The notes below the pieces were generated by a model that saw nothing but the letters and a program-made list of their open reading frames with translations, ran no database searches and was not told where the DNA came from. From DASSJM01 sp036280655 (GTDB taxonomy: Bacteria; Actinomycetota; UBA4738; HRBIN12), in NCBI GenBank assembly GCA_036280655.1, contig DASUQI010000003.1, forward strand, positions 31,294 to 95,293: DNA of 64,000 nt, in the 5' to 3' direction. Within the stretch, counting starts at the first letter, position 1. Each line of letters begins with the position of its first letter. Shown here in pieces: positions 51,435 through 60,192 of the stretch. A program made the position numbers and the translations under genes.

Positions 51435-53994
51435 GGCGTTCCCCCTCGGGGTCGTAGAAGGCGGGCGGGGTCACCTTCGCGGCGATCGTGCCCTCGGGAA
51501 GCGGCGCGTACACCGTCCGGCCGTGCATCGCGTGACCGGCCTCGAGTAGGCCGAGCGCGAACGTCCGGTCCAGGGCCGGGCTCCGGTACGAGGACGTGAC
51601 GAACCCCGACATCGGCATCGGGATCCGACCCGTGTCCTCGAGCACGAGCTGCGCGCCCTCGGGCAGGAGCGCGGCCGGGTCCTCGGGGAGCAGGCCGACG
51701 AGCTGCTTGCGGTCGGGCCGGACGAGATCGCTCCTCCGGAGCGACCGCCGGCCGAGGAAGTCGCCCTTCGACGGGTTCACGATCCAGTCCATCCCGAGGT
51801 CGGCCGGCGTCACGGTGCCGTCCGTCTCCTGGCCGACGATGAAGAACCCCTTCTCGGCGCGGAGCACGTCCATCGCCTCGAGCCCGTATGGCCGGATCCC
51901 GAATGGCTCCCCGGCGGCGAGTACCGCCTCCCACACGGCGAGCCCGTGCCACGAGCTCACGTGCAGCTCGTACGCGAGCTCGCCCGAGAAGCTCACACGC
52001 GCGAGCCGGGCCGGGACGTCGGCGAGCGTCCCGTCGCGGAACGTCATGAACGGGAAGGTCTCGGCCGAGAGGTCGACGTCGGTGCCGACGGCCGCGAGCA
52101 CGTCGCGCGCCCTCGGGCCGTTCATCGCGATGACCGCCCGCTGCTCGGAGACGCTCGTGCAGAACACGCGCAGATCAGGCCACTCGGTCTGCAGCCACTC
52201 CTCGAACCGGTCGAGCACGTTCGCCGCGCCGCCGCTCGTCGTGGTGACGTAGTAGCGATCCTCGGCAACGCGCATCGCGACGCCGTCGTCCCACACCATC
52301 CCGTCGAGCCCGAGCATGACCCCGTAGCGGATCGAGCCGACCGCGAGGTTCGACATGCGATTCGTGTACATGCGGTCGAGGAACGCCGGCGCGTCGCGGC
52401 CGACCACCTCGATCTTGCCGAGCGTCGACGCGTCCATCGCGCCGACCGCGTTCCGGACCGCGAGGCATTCGCGCTCGACCGCTTCCTCGAGCGGCTCGCC
52501 GCCCGGCGCGAAGTAGCGCGGTCGTTTCCACTGCCCGGTGTCCTCGAACACCGCCCCGTGCTCGAGGTGCCACGCATGCATCGGTGTCGTGCGGGCCGGG
52601 TCGAAGCGGTCGCCGGCGAACGGCCCCGCGAGCGCGGCGAACGAGACCGGCGCGTACGGCGGGCGCGCGCCGCTCGGCCCCTGCGCGCCCGGGTCCTCGC
52701 CGAGCAGGTGGTTCACGATCTCGGCCGCGAGCACGCCGCTGGTCCGGCCCTGGTCGACCGCGGTCCCGATGTACGTCGCACGCTTCACGTGCTCGACGGA
52801 GCGGAGCCCGCGGCCGAGCGCGGCGGCCACGTCGGCGACGGTCTGGTCGCGCTGCAGGTCGACGAACTTGTCCGCGTCCTCGCCCTCGGCGACCACCCAC
52901 AGCGGCTCGCTCTCGGGGACCTCGCCCGCCGCGGCGCCCGCGACCGAGAGCCACGCGGGACCCGAGCCCGGGCGGCTGCGCGGGACGAAGCACGAGCGCG
53001 CGGCGTCATACGTCAGGTCGCCGCCGATCGAGCGCCACAGGGTCAGGTTGGGGTTCCACCCGCCGGAGACCGCCAGCAGGTCGGCCTCGAAGGACCCCTC
53101 GCGCCCCGCCGCGTCCAGGACGACGATCCGTTCGAGCGCACCGTCGCCGTCTGCGGCGACGACCCGTTCGCCCGCCCGCGCGTCGATCGTGCGGACTACC
53201 TCGACCCCAGCGGCGGCCAGGACCTCGGCGACGCCGAGGCCCCAGTCGTTCGTCGCGAACACGGCCGCGCGCTCGCCGGGCCCGACGCCGAACCGCTCGA
53301 CGTACGCCGCGACCGAGCCCGCGAGCATCACGCCCGGGACGTCGTTCCCCGCGAACGCGATCGGGCGCTCGAGTGTGCCCGTCGCGAGCACGACGTTCCG
53401 GGCCCGGACGTGCCAGACGCGCTCGAGGTCCGGCGTCCGTTCGTGGATCACCACGTAGCCGGCGTCGTAGACGCCGAGCGCGGTCGCGTTCGGCAGGACC
53501 GTCACGTCGTCGCCGGTGGGCGGGTCGTCGATCACCGCTCCCTCGTCGACGAGCAGCACCCGGTCGCCCCGTGCCGCGGCCTCGGCCGCCGCCGCGCGGC
53601 CCGCGATCCCCCCGCCGACCACGAGCGTCTCGACGTGTCGGTGCCGTCGGCGCGGCTCGCGCCGGTCCGCGGTCTCCACGAGCGTCCCCACACCCGGCCG
53701 GGACTCGGCGACGAGCCCGTCAACGGCGGACATGAGCGTCGCGGGGACGATGACGTCGGTCCACGGCTCGAGCACCGCGACGAACGCGTTCGGCTCTTCC
53801 GCGCCCGCCGACACGATCCCGCGCGGCCGGCCGAGGATCGGGCTCCGGAAGCCGCCGACGACCCCGTTCGCGAGCAACGCGCTCGCGAGCGTGTCGCCCT
53901 CGAACGCCTCGAGGTCCCGGCCGTCGAAGCGGACGGAGATCGGCCTCGCACGATCGATCCGCGAGCCGCCCGACGCCAGCCGCCGGCCCGTCAT
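51424..53994 (-). CDS. soxA: Sarcosine oxidase alpha subunit
   Basis: An 856-residue protein: N-terminal ferredoxin-like half (VRFDGRDLEAFEGDTLASALLANG), NAD(P)-binding domain (HVETLVVGGGIAGRAAAAEAAARGDRVLLVDEG and VLATGTLERPIAFAGNDVPGVMLAGS), then a GcvT domain from about residue 450 to the end (MDASTLGKIEVVGRDAPAFLDRMYTN, AEKGFFIVGQETDGTVTPADLGMDWIV). With SoxB, D and G it oxidises sarcosine to glycine, delivering the methyl to tetrahydrofolate. It is about 100 residues shorter than the roughly 965-residue classical subunit. ATG 53994 overlaps the soxD stop (ATGA). Confidence 0.9.
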   Translation of the reverse strand: MTGRRLASGGSRIDRARPISVRFDGRDLEAFEGDTLASALLANGVVGGFRSPILGRPRGIVSAGAEEPNAFVAVLEPWTDVIVPATLMSAVDGLVAESRPGVGTLVETADRREPRRRHRHVETLVVGGGIAGRAAAAEAAARGDRVLLVDEGAVIDDPPTGDDVTVLPNATALGVYDAGYVVIHERTPDLERVWHVRARNVVLATGTLERPIAFAGNDVPGVMLAGSVAAYVERFGVGPGERAAVFATNDWGLGVAEVLAAAGVEVVRTIDARAGERVVAADGDGALERIVVLDAAGREGSFEADLLAVSGGWNPNLTLWRSIGGDLTYDAARSCFVPRSRPGSGPAWLSVAGAAAGEVPESEPLWVVAEGEDADKFVDLQRDQTVADVAAALGRGLRSVEHVKRATYIGTAVDQGRTSGVLAAEIVNHLLGEDPGAQGPSGARPPYAPVSFAALAGPFAGDRFDPARTTPMHAWHLEHGAVFEDTGQWKRPRYFAPGGEPLEEAVERECLAVRNAVGAMDASTLGKIEVVGRDAPAFLDRMYTNRMSNLAVGSIRYGVMLGLDGMVWDDGVAMRVAEDRYYVTTTSGGAANVLDRFEEWLQTEWPDLRVFCTSVSEQRAVIAMNGPRARDVLAAVGTDVDLSAETFPFMTFRDGTLADVPARLARVSFSGELAYELHVSSWHGLAVWEAVLAAGEPFGIRPYGLEAMDVLRAEKGFFIVGQETDGTVTPADLGMDWIVNPSKGDFLGRRSLRRSDLVRPDRKQLVGLLPEDPAALLPEGAQLVLEDTGRIPMPMSGFVTSSYRSPALDRTFALGLLEAGHAMHGRTVYAPLPEGTIAAKVTPPAFYDPEGERRDG

Positions 53995-54272
53995 CGATCC
54001 GGCTCCCCGGGGTCGACCGGGGGCGGCGTGGTCGCGCCGAACGCGTACGTCACGGTGTCGCGCACCGCGTCGAACCACCGTCGGCATCCAGCGGTGTGGA
54101 ACCACCGCTCGGCGAACGCGCCCTTCGGGTTCTCGCGCATGAACAGGAAGTCCGCCCACTCCTGGTCGGTGAGCGCGTCGGGGTCGGCCGGGTAGTCGAT
54201 CCCGGCCTGACCGCCGTAGCGGAACTCGCGCTCGTCGCGCGGGCCGCACCAGGGGCAGGGGATCAGCAGCAC
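53991..54272 (-). CDS. soxD: Sarcosine oxidase delta subunit
   Basis: A 93-residue protein: LIPCPWCGPRDEREFRYGGQ, then TDQEWADFLFMRENPKGAFAERW and TAGCRRWFDAVRDT. The zinc ligands of SoxD are Cys6, Cys9, His59 and Cys63. It stabilises the complex and sits between soxA and an inserted gene. The stop overlaps the soxA start. Confidence 0.92.
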   Translation of the reverse strand: MLLIPCPWCGPRDEREFRYGGQAGIDYPADPDALTDQEWADFLFMRENPKGAFAERWFHTAGCRRWFDAVRDTVTYAFGATTPPPVDPGEPDR

Positions 54273-54273
54273 G

Positions 54274-54615
54274 TCAGACCGCTCCCTCGTCGAACGCCGA
54301 CACGAGGCGCTTCGGCGCCGTGAGCCGCCACGCCTCGGTGACGAGCTCCGAGAGCTCGTCGCGGTCGACGGTGCGGATGCGGACCCCGACCCACCCGCTC
54401 GGACCGACGTAGGGCGGGACGAAGAACGTCTCGGGGTCCGTCTGGGTGAGGGCGCGCTGCTCGTCGAAGTCCGACTTGACCCACAGCTCGCGTTCGCGGT
54501 CGCTGAACATCACGAAGATCTTGTTCCGCACGCGGAACGTGGCCGTCTCCCACGTCTCGCGCTCCTCGGACTCGGGCAGCGAGAGCGCGATCCTCCGGAC
54601 GGTGCGCGCCTGCAT
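54274..54615 (-). CDS. MmcQ/YjbR-family DNA-binding-like protein inside the sox operon
   Basis: A 113-residue protein: ARTVRRIALSLPESEERETWETATFRVRNKIFVMF, then ELWVKSDFDEQRALTQTDPETFFVPPYVGPSGWVGVRI, the MmcQ/YjbR (CyaY-fold) pattern. Function in general unknown. It is inserted between soxB and soxD, 1 nt from soxD and 16 nt after soxB, which is not the usual B-D-A-G order; it may be co-expressed with the oxidase. Confidence 0.82.
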   Translation of the reverse strand: MQARTVRRIALSLPESEERETWETATFRVRNKIFVMFSDRERELWVKSDFDEQRALTQTDPETFFVPPYVGPSGWVGVRIRTVDRDELSELVTEAWRLTAPKRLVSAFDEGAV

Positions 54616-54631
54616 CAGCCCGCCACACCGG

Positions 54632-55849
54632 TCAATGGGCCACCGCCGCGGCGCCGTGCTCGTCGATCAGCGCCCCGCTCGTGAACCGATCGAGCGAGAA
54701 CGGCGCGGCGAGCTCCCCGGGCGTCCCGTTGGCCAGGAGGTCGGCGAACACCCATCCCGAGGCGGGCGTCGCCTTGAACCCGCCGGTGCCCCAGCCGCAG
54801 TTCAGGAACAGGTTCTCGATCGGCGTCGCCGACAGGATCGGCGAGGCGTCGGGGCAGACGTCCACGATGCCGCCCCAGGTCCGCAGGAGCTTCGCGCTCG
54901 CGAAGATCGGGAAGAGCTCGATCGCGGCCGCGAGCTGGAACTCGATGATGCGGAACGAACCGCGTTGGGCGTACCCGTTGTAGGGATCGATGCCCGCACC
55001 CATCACGAGTTCGCCCTTGTCGGCCTGGGACACGTAGACGTGGACCGAGTTGGACATCACGACGCCGCCGAGGACGGGTTCGAGCAGCACGGAGACGAGC
55101 GCCTGCAGCGGGTGGGACTCCAGGGGAAGCCGCAGCCCGACCATCGAGGCGAGGACGCTCGAATGCCCCGCCGCGACGAGCGCGGCGCGGCCGGCCGCGA
55201 TGTCGCCGCGCGACGTGCGGACGCCCACGACCCGGCCGTCGGTCTCCCGGTCGAACCCGGTGACCTCGCAGTGCTCGACGATGTCGACGCCGAGCTCGCT
55301 CGCCCGGGTCGCGAACGCCCACGCCACCTTGTCGTGCCGCGCGACGCCGCCGCGGCGCTGCAACGTGCCGCCGACCACCGGGTACCGGATGTCCGGCGAG
55401 AGGTTCACGATCGGACAGAACTCCTTGACCTGGTCGGGCGTGAGCCACTCGGCGTCGATGCCGTTCATGCGGTTGGCGTGCAGACGCCGCATCGACGACC
55501 GCACGTCGGCGAGGTTGTGGGCGAGGTTCAGGACGCCGCGCTGGCTGAACTCGACGTCGAACCCCAGGTCCTCCTCGAGCCCCTCCCAGAGCTTCAGCGA
55601 GTGCTCGTAGATCGCGGCGCTCTCGTCCCACAGGTAGTTCGAGCGGATGATCGTGGTGTTGCGGGCGACGTTCCCGCCCGCGAGCCACCCCTTCTCGAGC
55701 ACGCAGACGTTCGTGATGCCGTGGTTCCTCGCGAGGTAGTACGCGGTCGACAGGCCGTGCCCCCCGCCGCCGACGATCACGACGTCGTAGGACCGCTTCG
55801 GGTCCACGGAGCGCCACAGGGGCCGGTCGGTCACGAGCAGATTCTCCAC
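54632..55849 (-). CDS. soxB: Sarcosine oxidase beta subunit
   Basis: A 405-residue FAD subunit: YDVVIVGGGGHGLSTAYYLARNHGITNVCVLEKG, NTTIIRSNYLWDESAAIYE, ALVAAGHSSVLASMVGLRLPLESHPLQALVSV and the C-terminal CGWGTGGFKATPASG. This chain holds the covalent FMN and non-covalent FAD and oxidises sarcosine. GTG 55849 is the start; the divergent VanY-type gene begins 48 bp away. The sox cluster is thus soxB, an MmcQ-like gene, soxD, soxA, soxG. Confidence 0.92.
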   Translation of the reverse strand: MENLLVTDRPLWRSVDPKRSYDVVIVGGGGHGLSTAYYLARNHGITNVCVLEKGWLAGGNVARNTTIIRSNYLWDESAAIYEHSLKLWEGLEEDLGFDVEFSQRGVLNLAHNLADVRSSMRRLHANRMNGIDAEWLTPDQVKEFCPIVNLSPDIRYPVVGGTLQRRGGVARHDKVAWAFATRASELGVDIVEHCEVTGFDRETDGRVVGVRTSRGDIAAGRAALVAAGHSSVLASMVGLRLPLESHPLQALVSVLLEPVLGGVVMSNSVHVYVSQADKGELVMGAGIDPYNGYAQRGSFRIIEFQLAAAIELFPIFASAKLLRTWGGIVDVCPDASPILSATPIENLFLNCGWGTGGFKATPASGWVFADLLANGTPGELAAPFSLDRFTSGALIDEHGAAAVAH

Positions 55850-55896
55850 ATCGCGGTGCCCGTGCGCTCGCGCCGTGAGCGCGGTACGGTCGGGTC

Positions 55897-56418
55897 GTGC
55901 CCGGGGACGACCTGCCGGTGCGCGCCGTGCGGCGGCAACGGGCTGCCCAGCGACGCAGGAACCGCCGGTTCCTCGCGCTCGTTATCGTCGGCATCGTGGT
56001 GCTCGGGGGCGTGCTCGCCTACCGGGCGCTCACCGCATCGGCGATCGAGATCCCCGAGGACCCGTGCGCCGAACGCGTCCCGCTGCGGAACGTGGACGGC
56101 GTGCGCCTGCAGCCGGTCGCGATGCGGGCGTTCCTGCAGGCCCAGCGCGACGCCGGCGTCGACATCTCCGTGGTGCAGAGCTACCGCTCGTGCCCCGAGC
56201 AGCGGCGCGCGTGCGAAGGGATCTGTGGGAACCCTCAGGGTTGCCCCGGGCTCTGCGCGCCCCCGGGCCTTTCCTGGCATCAGCTCGGCGCGGCGGTCGA
56301 CATCACCGAGGAGGGTGTGGCGGACCCGGTGATCGTCCTCGCCCTGGAGTCGAACGGCTGGTGCCAGGCGCTCCCGGACAGCGACCCGGGGCACTTCTCG
56401 TTCGACGGCTGTCACTGA
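55897..56418 (+). CDS. Membrane-anchored D-Ala-D-Ala carboxypeptidase (VanY/M15-like)
   Basis: A 173-residue protein: basic cytoplasmic start, one helix (about 25-48), then an M15B-type peptidase domain. SYRSCPEQR, LSWHQLGAAVDI (zinc His and Asp) and the final GHFSFDGCH (third zinc ligand) are visible; paired cysteines suggest disulfides outside the cell. It trims peptidoglycan stem peptides. GTG 55897 is 6 nt after TACGGT (55885-55890), so leaderless. Its end overlaps the convergent serine hydrolase gene by 7 bp. Confidence 0.83.
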   Translation: MPGDDLPVRAVRRQRAAQRRRNRRFLALVIVGIVVLGGVLAYRALTASAIEIPEDPCAERVPLRNVDGVRLQPVAMRAFLQAQRDAGVDISVVQSYRSCPEQRRACEGICGNPQGCPGLCAPPGLSWHQLGAAVDITEEGVADPVIVLALESNGWCQALPDSDPGHFSFDGCH

Positions 56419-57428
56419 GCGCCGGGCGCCGGCAGGAGCGCCTCGTCGAGGAGCTCGCTGATGCGCCAGGCGCCCTCGCTCGTGTTCGAGATCACCGTGT
56501 GGGTGAGGCCGGCGTCCGGATCGTGGATGCTGCGGAACGACACGCCGGCGTCGTACCCGTGGAGCTCGACCACGTCGAGCGACGCGTGCAGCCAGAACCC
56601 CAGCCCGTAGCGCGCCTGCTGCGCGGGTGCGTCGCTGTGCGGCCGAACCATCTCGGCCACCCGCTCCTCGGGCACGATACGGCCGTCGAAGAGCGCGGTC
56701 CACAGCCTCCTGATGTCCGCCGCCGTCGAGTAGATGCCGCCGTCGCCGGATCCCCGGACGGGCAGGTGGAACACGTTCGTCCGGTTGCCCGTCGCGTCGA
56801 GGTAGCCGAGCGCCTTGCTCTCGGGGAGCTCGTCCGACCGGAGGAACGCCGTATCGCGCAGCCCGGCCGGGACGCACACCCGCCCGACGACGAGCTCGTG
56901 GAACGGCCGCCCCGAGGCTCGTTCGGCGAGGAGCGAGAGCACGACGTAGCCAGCGTTGCAGTACGTGAATCGCTCGCCGGGCTCGAACGTCATCGGGTAG
57001 CCGTCCAGGACCCGCAGGTAGCCTTCGATCGTGTCAAGCTCCTGCATCGGCACGGGCAGGACGTAGTCGGTGATGGGACGCTTGATCTCCTCGTCGAAGT
57101 AGTCGCCGATCCCCGAGCGGTGCGCGAGCAGGTGCTCGACCGTGACGCGGTCGTCGATCAGCGGCAGGTCGTCGCCGAGGAGCGATCGAGCGGTCGTCGC
57201 GAGGTCGAGTGTCCCCTCCTCGACCAGGCTCATCACGGTGAGCGCGGTGAACCCCTTAGCGCCGCTCGCGATCCCGAACCGCGCCTCGACGGTGTTGGGG
57301 ATCTCGAACGCGCGGTGCGCGAACCCGTAGGCCTCGGCGAACGCGAGCTCGCCGTCGCGGTCGACCCGGACGACGCCGGAGAAGGACGTCTCCGCCACGG
57401 CCTGCCCGATCCTGGTCTCGAGATCCAC
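56412..57428 (-). CDS. Beta-lactamase-family serine hydrolase (class C/PBP4*-like)
   Basis: A 338-residue cytoplasmic-looking protein without signal peptide. SGAKGFTAL contains the nucleophile motif SxxK (Ser55, Lys58), FTYCNAGY the YxN motif, and the region HGYDAGVSFRS the KTG-equivalent. Members are esterases or peptidases as often as beta-lactamases. The start GTG 57428 is preferred because GAGACT (minus strand, 57437-57442) lies 8 nt upstream; longer starts would run into the operator region shared with the divergent gene. Confidence 0.82.
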   Translation of the reverse strand: MDLETRIGQAVAETSFSGVVRVDRDGELAFAEAYGFAHRAFEIPNTVEARFGIASGAKGFTALTVMSLVEEGTLDLATTARSLLGDDLPLIDDRVTVEHLLAHRSGIGDYFDEEIKRPITDYVLPVPMQELDTIEGYLRVLDGYPMTFEPGERFTYCNAGYVVLSLLAERASGRPFHELVVGRVCVPAGLRDTAFLRSDELPESKALGYLDATGNRTNVFHLPVRGSGDGGIYSTAADIRRLWTALFDGRIVPEERVAEMVRPHSDAPAQQARYGLGFWLHASLDVVELHGYDAGVSFRSIHDPDAGLTHTVISNTSEGAWRISELLDEALLPAPGAQ

Positions 57429-57489
57429 GGTCGCCGAGTCTCGCGGCGCGGGTCCGGCCGTGGCAACCCGCGGCCCGTCTTGCGCCGGG

Positions 57490-57507
57490 TTTGAACGGGG
57501 AGTCAAA
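57490..57507 (+). promoter_or_regulatory. Shared 18-bp operator-like palindrome, copy 2 (cysteine-synthase-like gene)
   Basis: TTTGAACGGGGAGTCAAA differs from copy 1 at 2 of 18 positions. It covers a presumed -10 (CAAACT, 57504-57509) whose -35 would be TTGCGC (57480-57485, 18-bp spacing) and ends 7 bp before ATG 57515. Binding would block transcription directly. Confidence 0.6.
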
Positions 57508-57514
57508 CTGGGGC

Positions 57515-58567
57515 ATGGAGCGCCCCGAGACCCTCGTCTGGGATGCCTACGCCCGGGCGCTGCCCTCGATGCTCGACGCGGTCGGCCGCACGCCGCTCGT
57601 CCGGCTCACGCGCGTCGCTCCCGAGGGCCTGAGCCTGCTCGCGAAGGTCGAGTGGTACGGCCCGACCGGGTCGACGAAGGACCGGATCTACCGCCACATG
57701 ATCGAGCGGGCGGAGGAGCGCGGAGCCCTGCGACCGGGGATGACGATCGTCGAATGCACCACGGGCAACGCCGGCATCGCGTGTTCGGCCGTCGCCGCGG
57801 TGAAGGGGTACGACTGCGTGATCGTGATGCCGCGCGGCATGAGCAACGAGCGCAAGCGGATGATCGAGGCCTACGGCGCGGAGCTCGTGCTCACGCCCGG
57901 CGGCGGCTCGGACATCGACCTCGCGTTCGAGAAGATACGCGAGATCGTGGCCACCGATCCCGACCGCTACTTCTTCCCGGCCGAGTTCGAGAACCCCGAC
58001 AACCCCGACGCGCAGACGATCTCGGGGGAGGAGATCTGGCAGCAGTGCGGCGGCCAGGTGGACGCCGTGGTGGCCGCGCAGGGGACCGGCGGCTGGATCA
58101 GCGGCGTCGCCCGCGCGCTGAAGTCCTACGACCGCGAGATCCGGGCGTACGCGGTCGAGCCGTCGGAGAGCCCGCTGATCTCGGAGCAGCGGTGGGGGAC
58201 CCACGGCGTACCGGGGATCGGGGACGGGATCGTCCCGCACAACCTCGACCTCTCGCTGATGGACGGGATCGTTACCGCCTCGACCGAGGAGGCGCTCGAG
58301 ATGGCGCTCCGGCTCGCGCGCGAGGAGGCGATCCTCTGCGGCCCGTCCTCGGGGATGAACGTAGCCGCGGCGTTGAAAGTGAGAGACAAGCATCCCGAGT
58401 TCGCGACGATCGTGACGGTCGTGCCCGACACCGGGCAGCGGTACCTGTCGGGAGAGCTGTTCGGCGAGCGCTCCGACGAGGCGTCGCCCGAGCGCGACCA
58501 CGCTGTCGACCCCGACTCGCTCCGGCAGATCGAGGCGAACCGCGACCGTCTCGAGTTCATCTCGTAG
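57515..58567 (+). CDS. PLP-dependent cysteine-synthase-like protein
   Basis: A 350-residue member of the tryptophan-synthase-beta/cysteine synthase fold. GRTPLVRL opens, Lys55 in GSTKDRIY is the PLP lysine, TTGNAGIACSAVAAVKGY forms the phosphate-binding region, and GTGGWISGVARALK and CGPSSGMNVAAAL follow. It may add sulfide or another nucleophile to serine derivatives, or degrade cysteine/cystathionine; substrates cannot be set from the sequence. The operator at 57490-57507 directly precedes the ATG. The acyl-CoA dehydrogenase gene follows with its own -10. Confidence 0.83.
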   Translation: MERPETLVWDAYARALPSMLDAVGRTPLVRLTRVAPEGLSLLAKVEWYGPTGSTKDRIYRHMIERAEERGALRPGMTIVECTTGNAGIACSAVAAVKGYDCVIVMPRGMSNERKRMIEAYGAELVLTPGGGSDIDLAFEKIREIVATDPDRYFFPAEFENPDNPDAQTISGEEIWQQCGGQVDAVVAAQGTGGWISGVARALKSYDREIRAYAVEPSESPLISEQRWGTHGVPGIGDGIVPHNLDLSLMDGIVTASTEEALEMALRLAREEAILCGPSSGMNVAAALKVRDKHPEFATIVTVVPDTGQRYLSGELFGERSDEASPERDHAVDPDSLRQIEANRDRLEFIS

Positions 58568-58579
58568 GGTTGGGCCGCC

Positions 58580-59755
58580 GTGACGAGCTACCCGATGTCC
58601 GACGCCGACCGCGAGATCCAGGAGCGCGCCCGGAGCTTCATCGACGAGCTGATCCCGCTCGAGGTCGAGACCGAGCTCGCCGACGGCAAGATCTCCGACG
58701 AGCTGCGGAGGCAGCACCAGGAGCGGGCGATCGAGCTCGGCCTGTTCGCGATGAACATGCCGAAGGACCTCGGCGGCGGAGGCTTCACGGCGTTCCAGCA
58801 GGTCCTGGTCTCCGAGCAGATCGGGCGCGTCACGAACGGGCTCGGCTGGTGCATCCACACCCCGCCCGAGTGGGCCCCCGACGTCGTGAGTCCCGAGCAG
58901 CTCGAGCGGTGGATCGCGCCGACCGTCCGCGGCGAGCGCCAGGAGTGCTACGCGATCACCGAGGAGGGCGCGGGCTCCGACGTCGACGCGATCGCTGCCA
59001 CGGCGAGCCGCGACGGCGACGATTACGTGCTGAACGGCACGAAGTGGCACGTCACGTCGTTCAACACGGCCGACTACGTGTTCTTCCAGGCCAAGATCGC
59101 CGACGGCCCGAACGCCGGCGCGCATGCGATGTTCTTCGTCGACGTCGACACGCCGGGCGTCCGCGTCGTGCGCGAGCCCGCCTACACGCACACGCTCGTC
59201 GACTCGCACGCGGTCGTGTCGTTCGAGGAGGTGCGCGTCCCAGCCGCGAACCTGATCGGCGAGGAGGGCGACGGCCTGAGCTTCGTCTACGCCTGGTTCC
59301 GCTACGAGCGGCTCATGATCGCCGCGCGCTGCTGCGGCGCCGCGGAGCGTCTGATCGAGGAGTCGACGGCGTTCGCGAAGGAGCGCGTGCAGTTCGGCAG
59401 GCCGATCATCGAGAACCAGGCGATCGCGCACATGCTCGCCGACTCGCTCACCGAGCTGTGGGCGGCCCGGCTCATGACCTACGAGCTCGCGAAGGGGATC
59501 GACCGCGGGATCGACGTGAAGGTCCAGCACGCCCAGTGCTCGATGGTCAAGCTGTTCGCGAGCGAGATGGCGGGGCGCGTCGCCGACCGGGCGGTGCAGG
59601 TCTTCGGCGGCCGCGGCTACATGCGGGAGAACGTCGCCGAGCGCTTCTACCGCGAGCTGCGCGTCGAGCGGATCTGGGAGGGGACCTCCGAGATCCAGCG
59701 CAACATCGTCGCCGATCAGCTCGCCAAGCGCGGGGCGCGTATGCTCTCGGGCTGA
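58580..59755 (+). CDS. Acyl-CoA dehydrogenase
   Basis: A 391-residue flavoprotein. CYAITEEGAGSDVDAI is the FAD-binding signature region, GRPIIENQAIAHMLADSLTELWAARLM and QVFGGRGYMREN follow, and Glu367 in WEGTSEIQR is the catalytic base position of most short/medium-chain enzymes. The first steps of fatty or branched-chain acyl-CoA oxidation are likely. GTG 58580 lies 9 nt after TAGGGT (58565-58570), suggesting leaderless mRNA. The following gene overlaps its stop (TGATG). Confidence 0.9.
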   Translation: MTSYPMSDADREIQERARSFIDELIPLEVETELADGKISDELRRQHQERAIELGLFAMNMPKDLGGGGFTAFQQVLVSEQIGRVTNGLGWCIHTPPEWAPDVVSPEQLERWIAPTVRGERQECYAITEEGAGSDVDAIAATASRDGDDYVLNGTKWHVTSFNTADYVFFQAKIADGPNAGAHAMFFVDVDTPGVRVVREPAYTHTLVDSHAVVSFEEVRVPAANLIGEEGDGLSFVYAWFRYERLMIAARCCGAAERLIEESTAFAKERVQFGRPIIENQAIAHMLADSLTELWAARLMTYELAKGIDRGIDVKVQHAQCSMVKLFASEMAGRVADRAVQVFGGRGYMRENVAERFYRELRVERIWEGTSEIQRNIVADQLAKRGARMLSG

Positions 59756-60192
59756 TGGAACGCACGGAGCTGCTCGACCGCGAGGCCTCGTCCTGGGAGG
59801 CGCTCATCGCGGCCGTGGCCAAGGTCCCCGAAGGCCGCCGCACCGAGCCCGGCGCCGTCCCGGGGTGGTCGGTCGCCGACCTCGTCTGGCACTGCGGCTA
59901 CTGGGCCGACGACGCGGCCCGCAGGATCGAGCTGATCGCCGCCGGCACGCCCGAGCCCGACGAGGCGGAGTCCGTCTGGCAGAAGACGAACGACGAGATC
60001 GCCGAGGACTCCAAGGCGATGGCGTGGGACGAGATCCTCTCCCGGTCGGAGGCGGCGAGGGAGCGGATCCGCGGCGCGCTCGCGTCGCTGTCCGAGATCC
60101 CGCCCGACGCCGAGTCCGAGTTCGTCGAGGAGACGTTCGAGCACTACGACGAGCACGCGGCCGAGATCGACCGGTTCGCCGCCGGCGGCTAG
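59755..60192 (+). CDS. DinB/maleylpyruvate-isomerase-like helical protein
   Basis: A 145-residue protein with the four-helix-bundle pattern: ELLDREASSWEALIAAVAKV, AVPGWSVADLVWHCGYWADDAA (the WxxxDLVWHxxYW motif with a metal-type His), and a last helix FEHYDEHAAEIDRF with a second His. The MDMPI/DinB fold serves thiol-dependent isomerases (mycothiol-using in actinobacteria) and metal-dependent transferases. The ATG overlaps the stop of the acyl-CoA dehydrogenase, so translation is coupled. The stop shares CTAG with the TetR gene. Confidence 0.77.
   Translation: MERTELLDREASSWEALIAAVAKVPEGRRTEPGAVPGWSVADLVWHCGYWADDAARRIELIAAGTPEPDEAESVWQKTNDEIAEDSKAMAWDEILSRSEAARERIRGALASLSEIPPDAESEFVEETFEHYDEHAAEIDRFAAGG

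Noticed and set aside
57467..57506. Upstream starts for the serine hydrolase gene, including an ATG inside the 18-bp palindrome
   Set aside because: They add residues without family similarity and run into the operator of the divergent gene; GTG 57428 has a suitable -10 and matches the domain.
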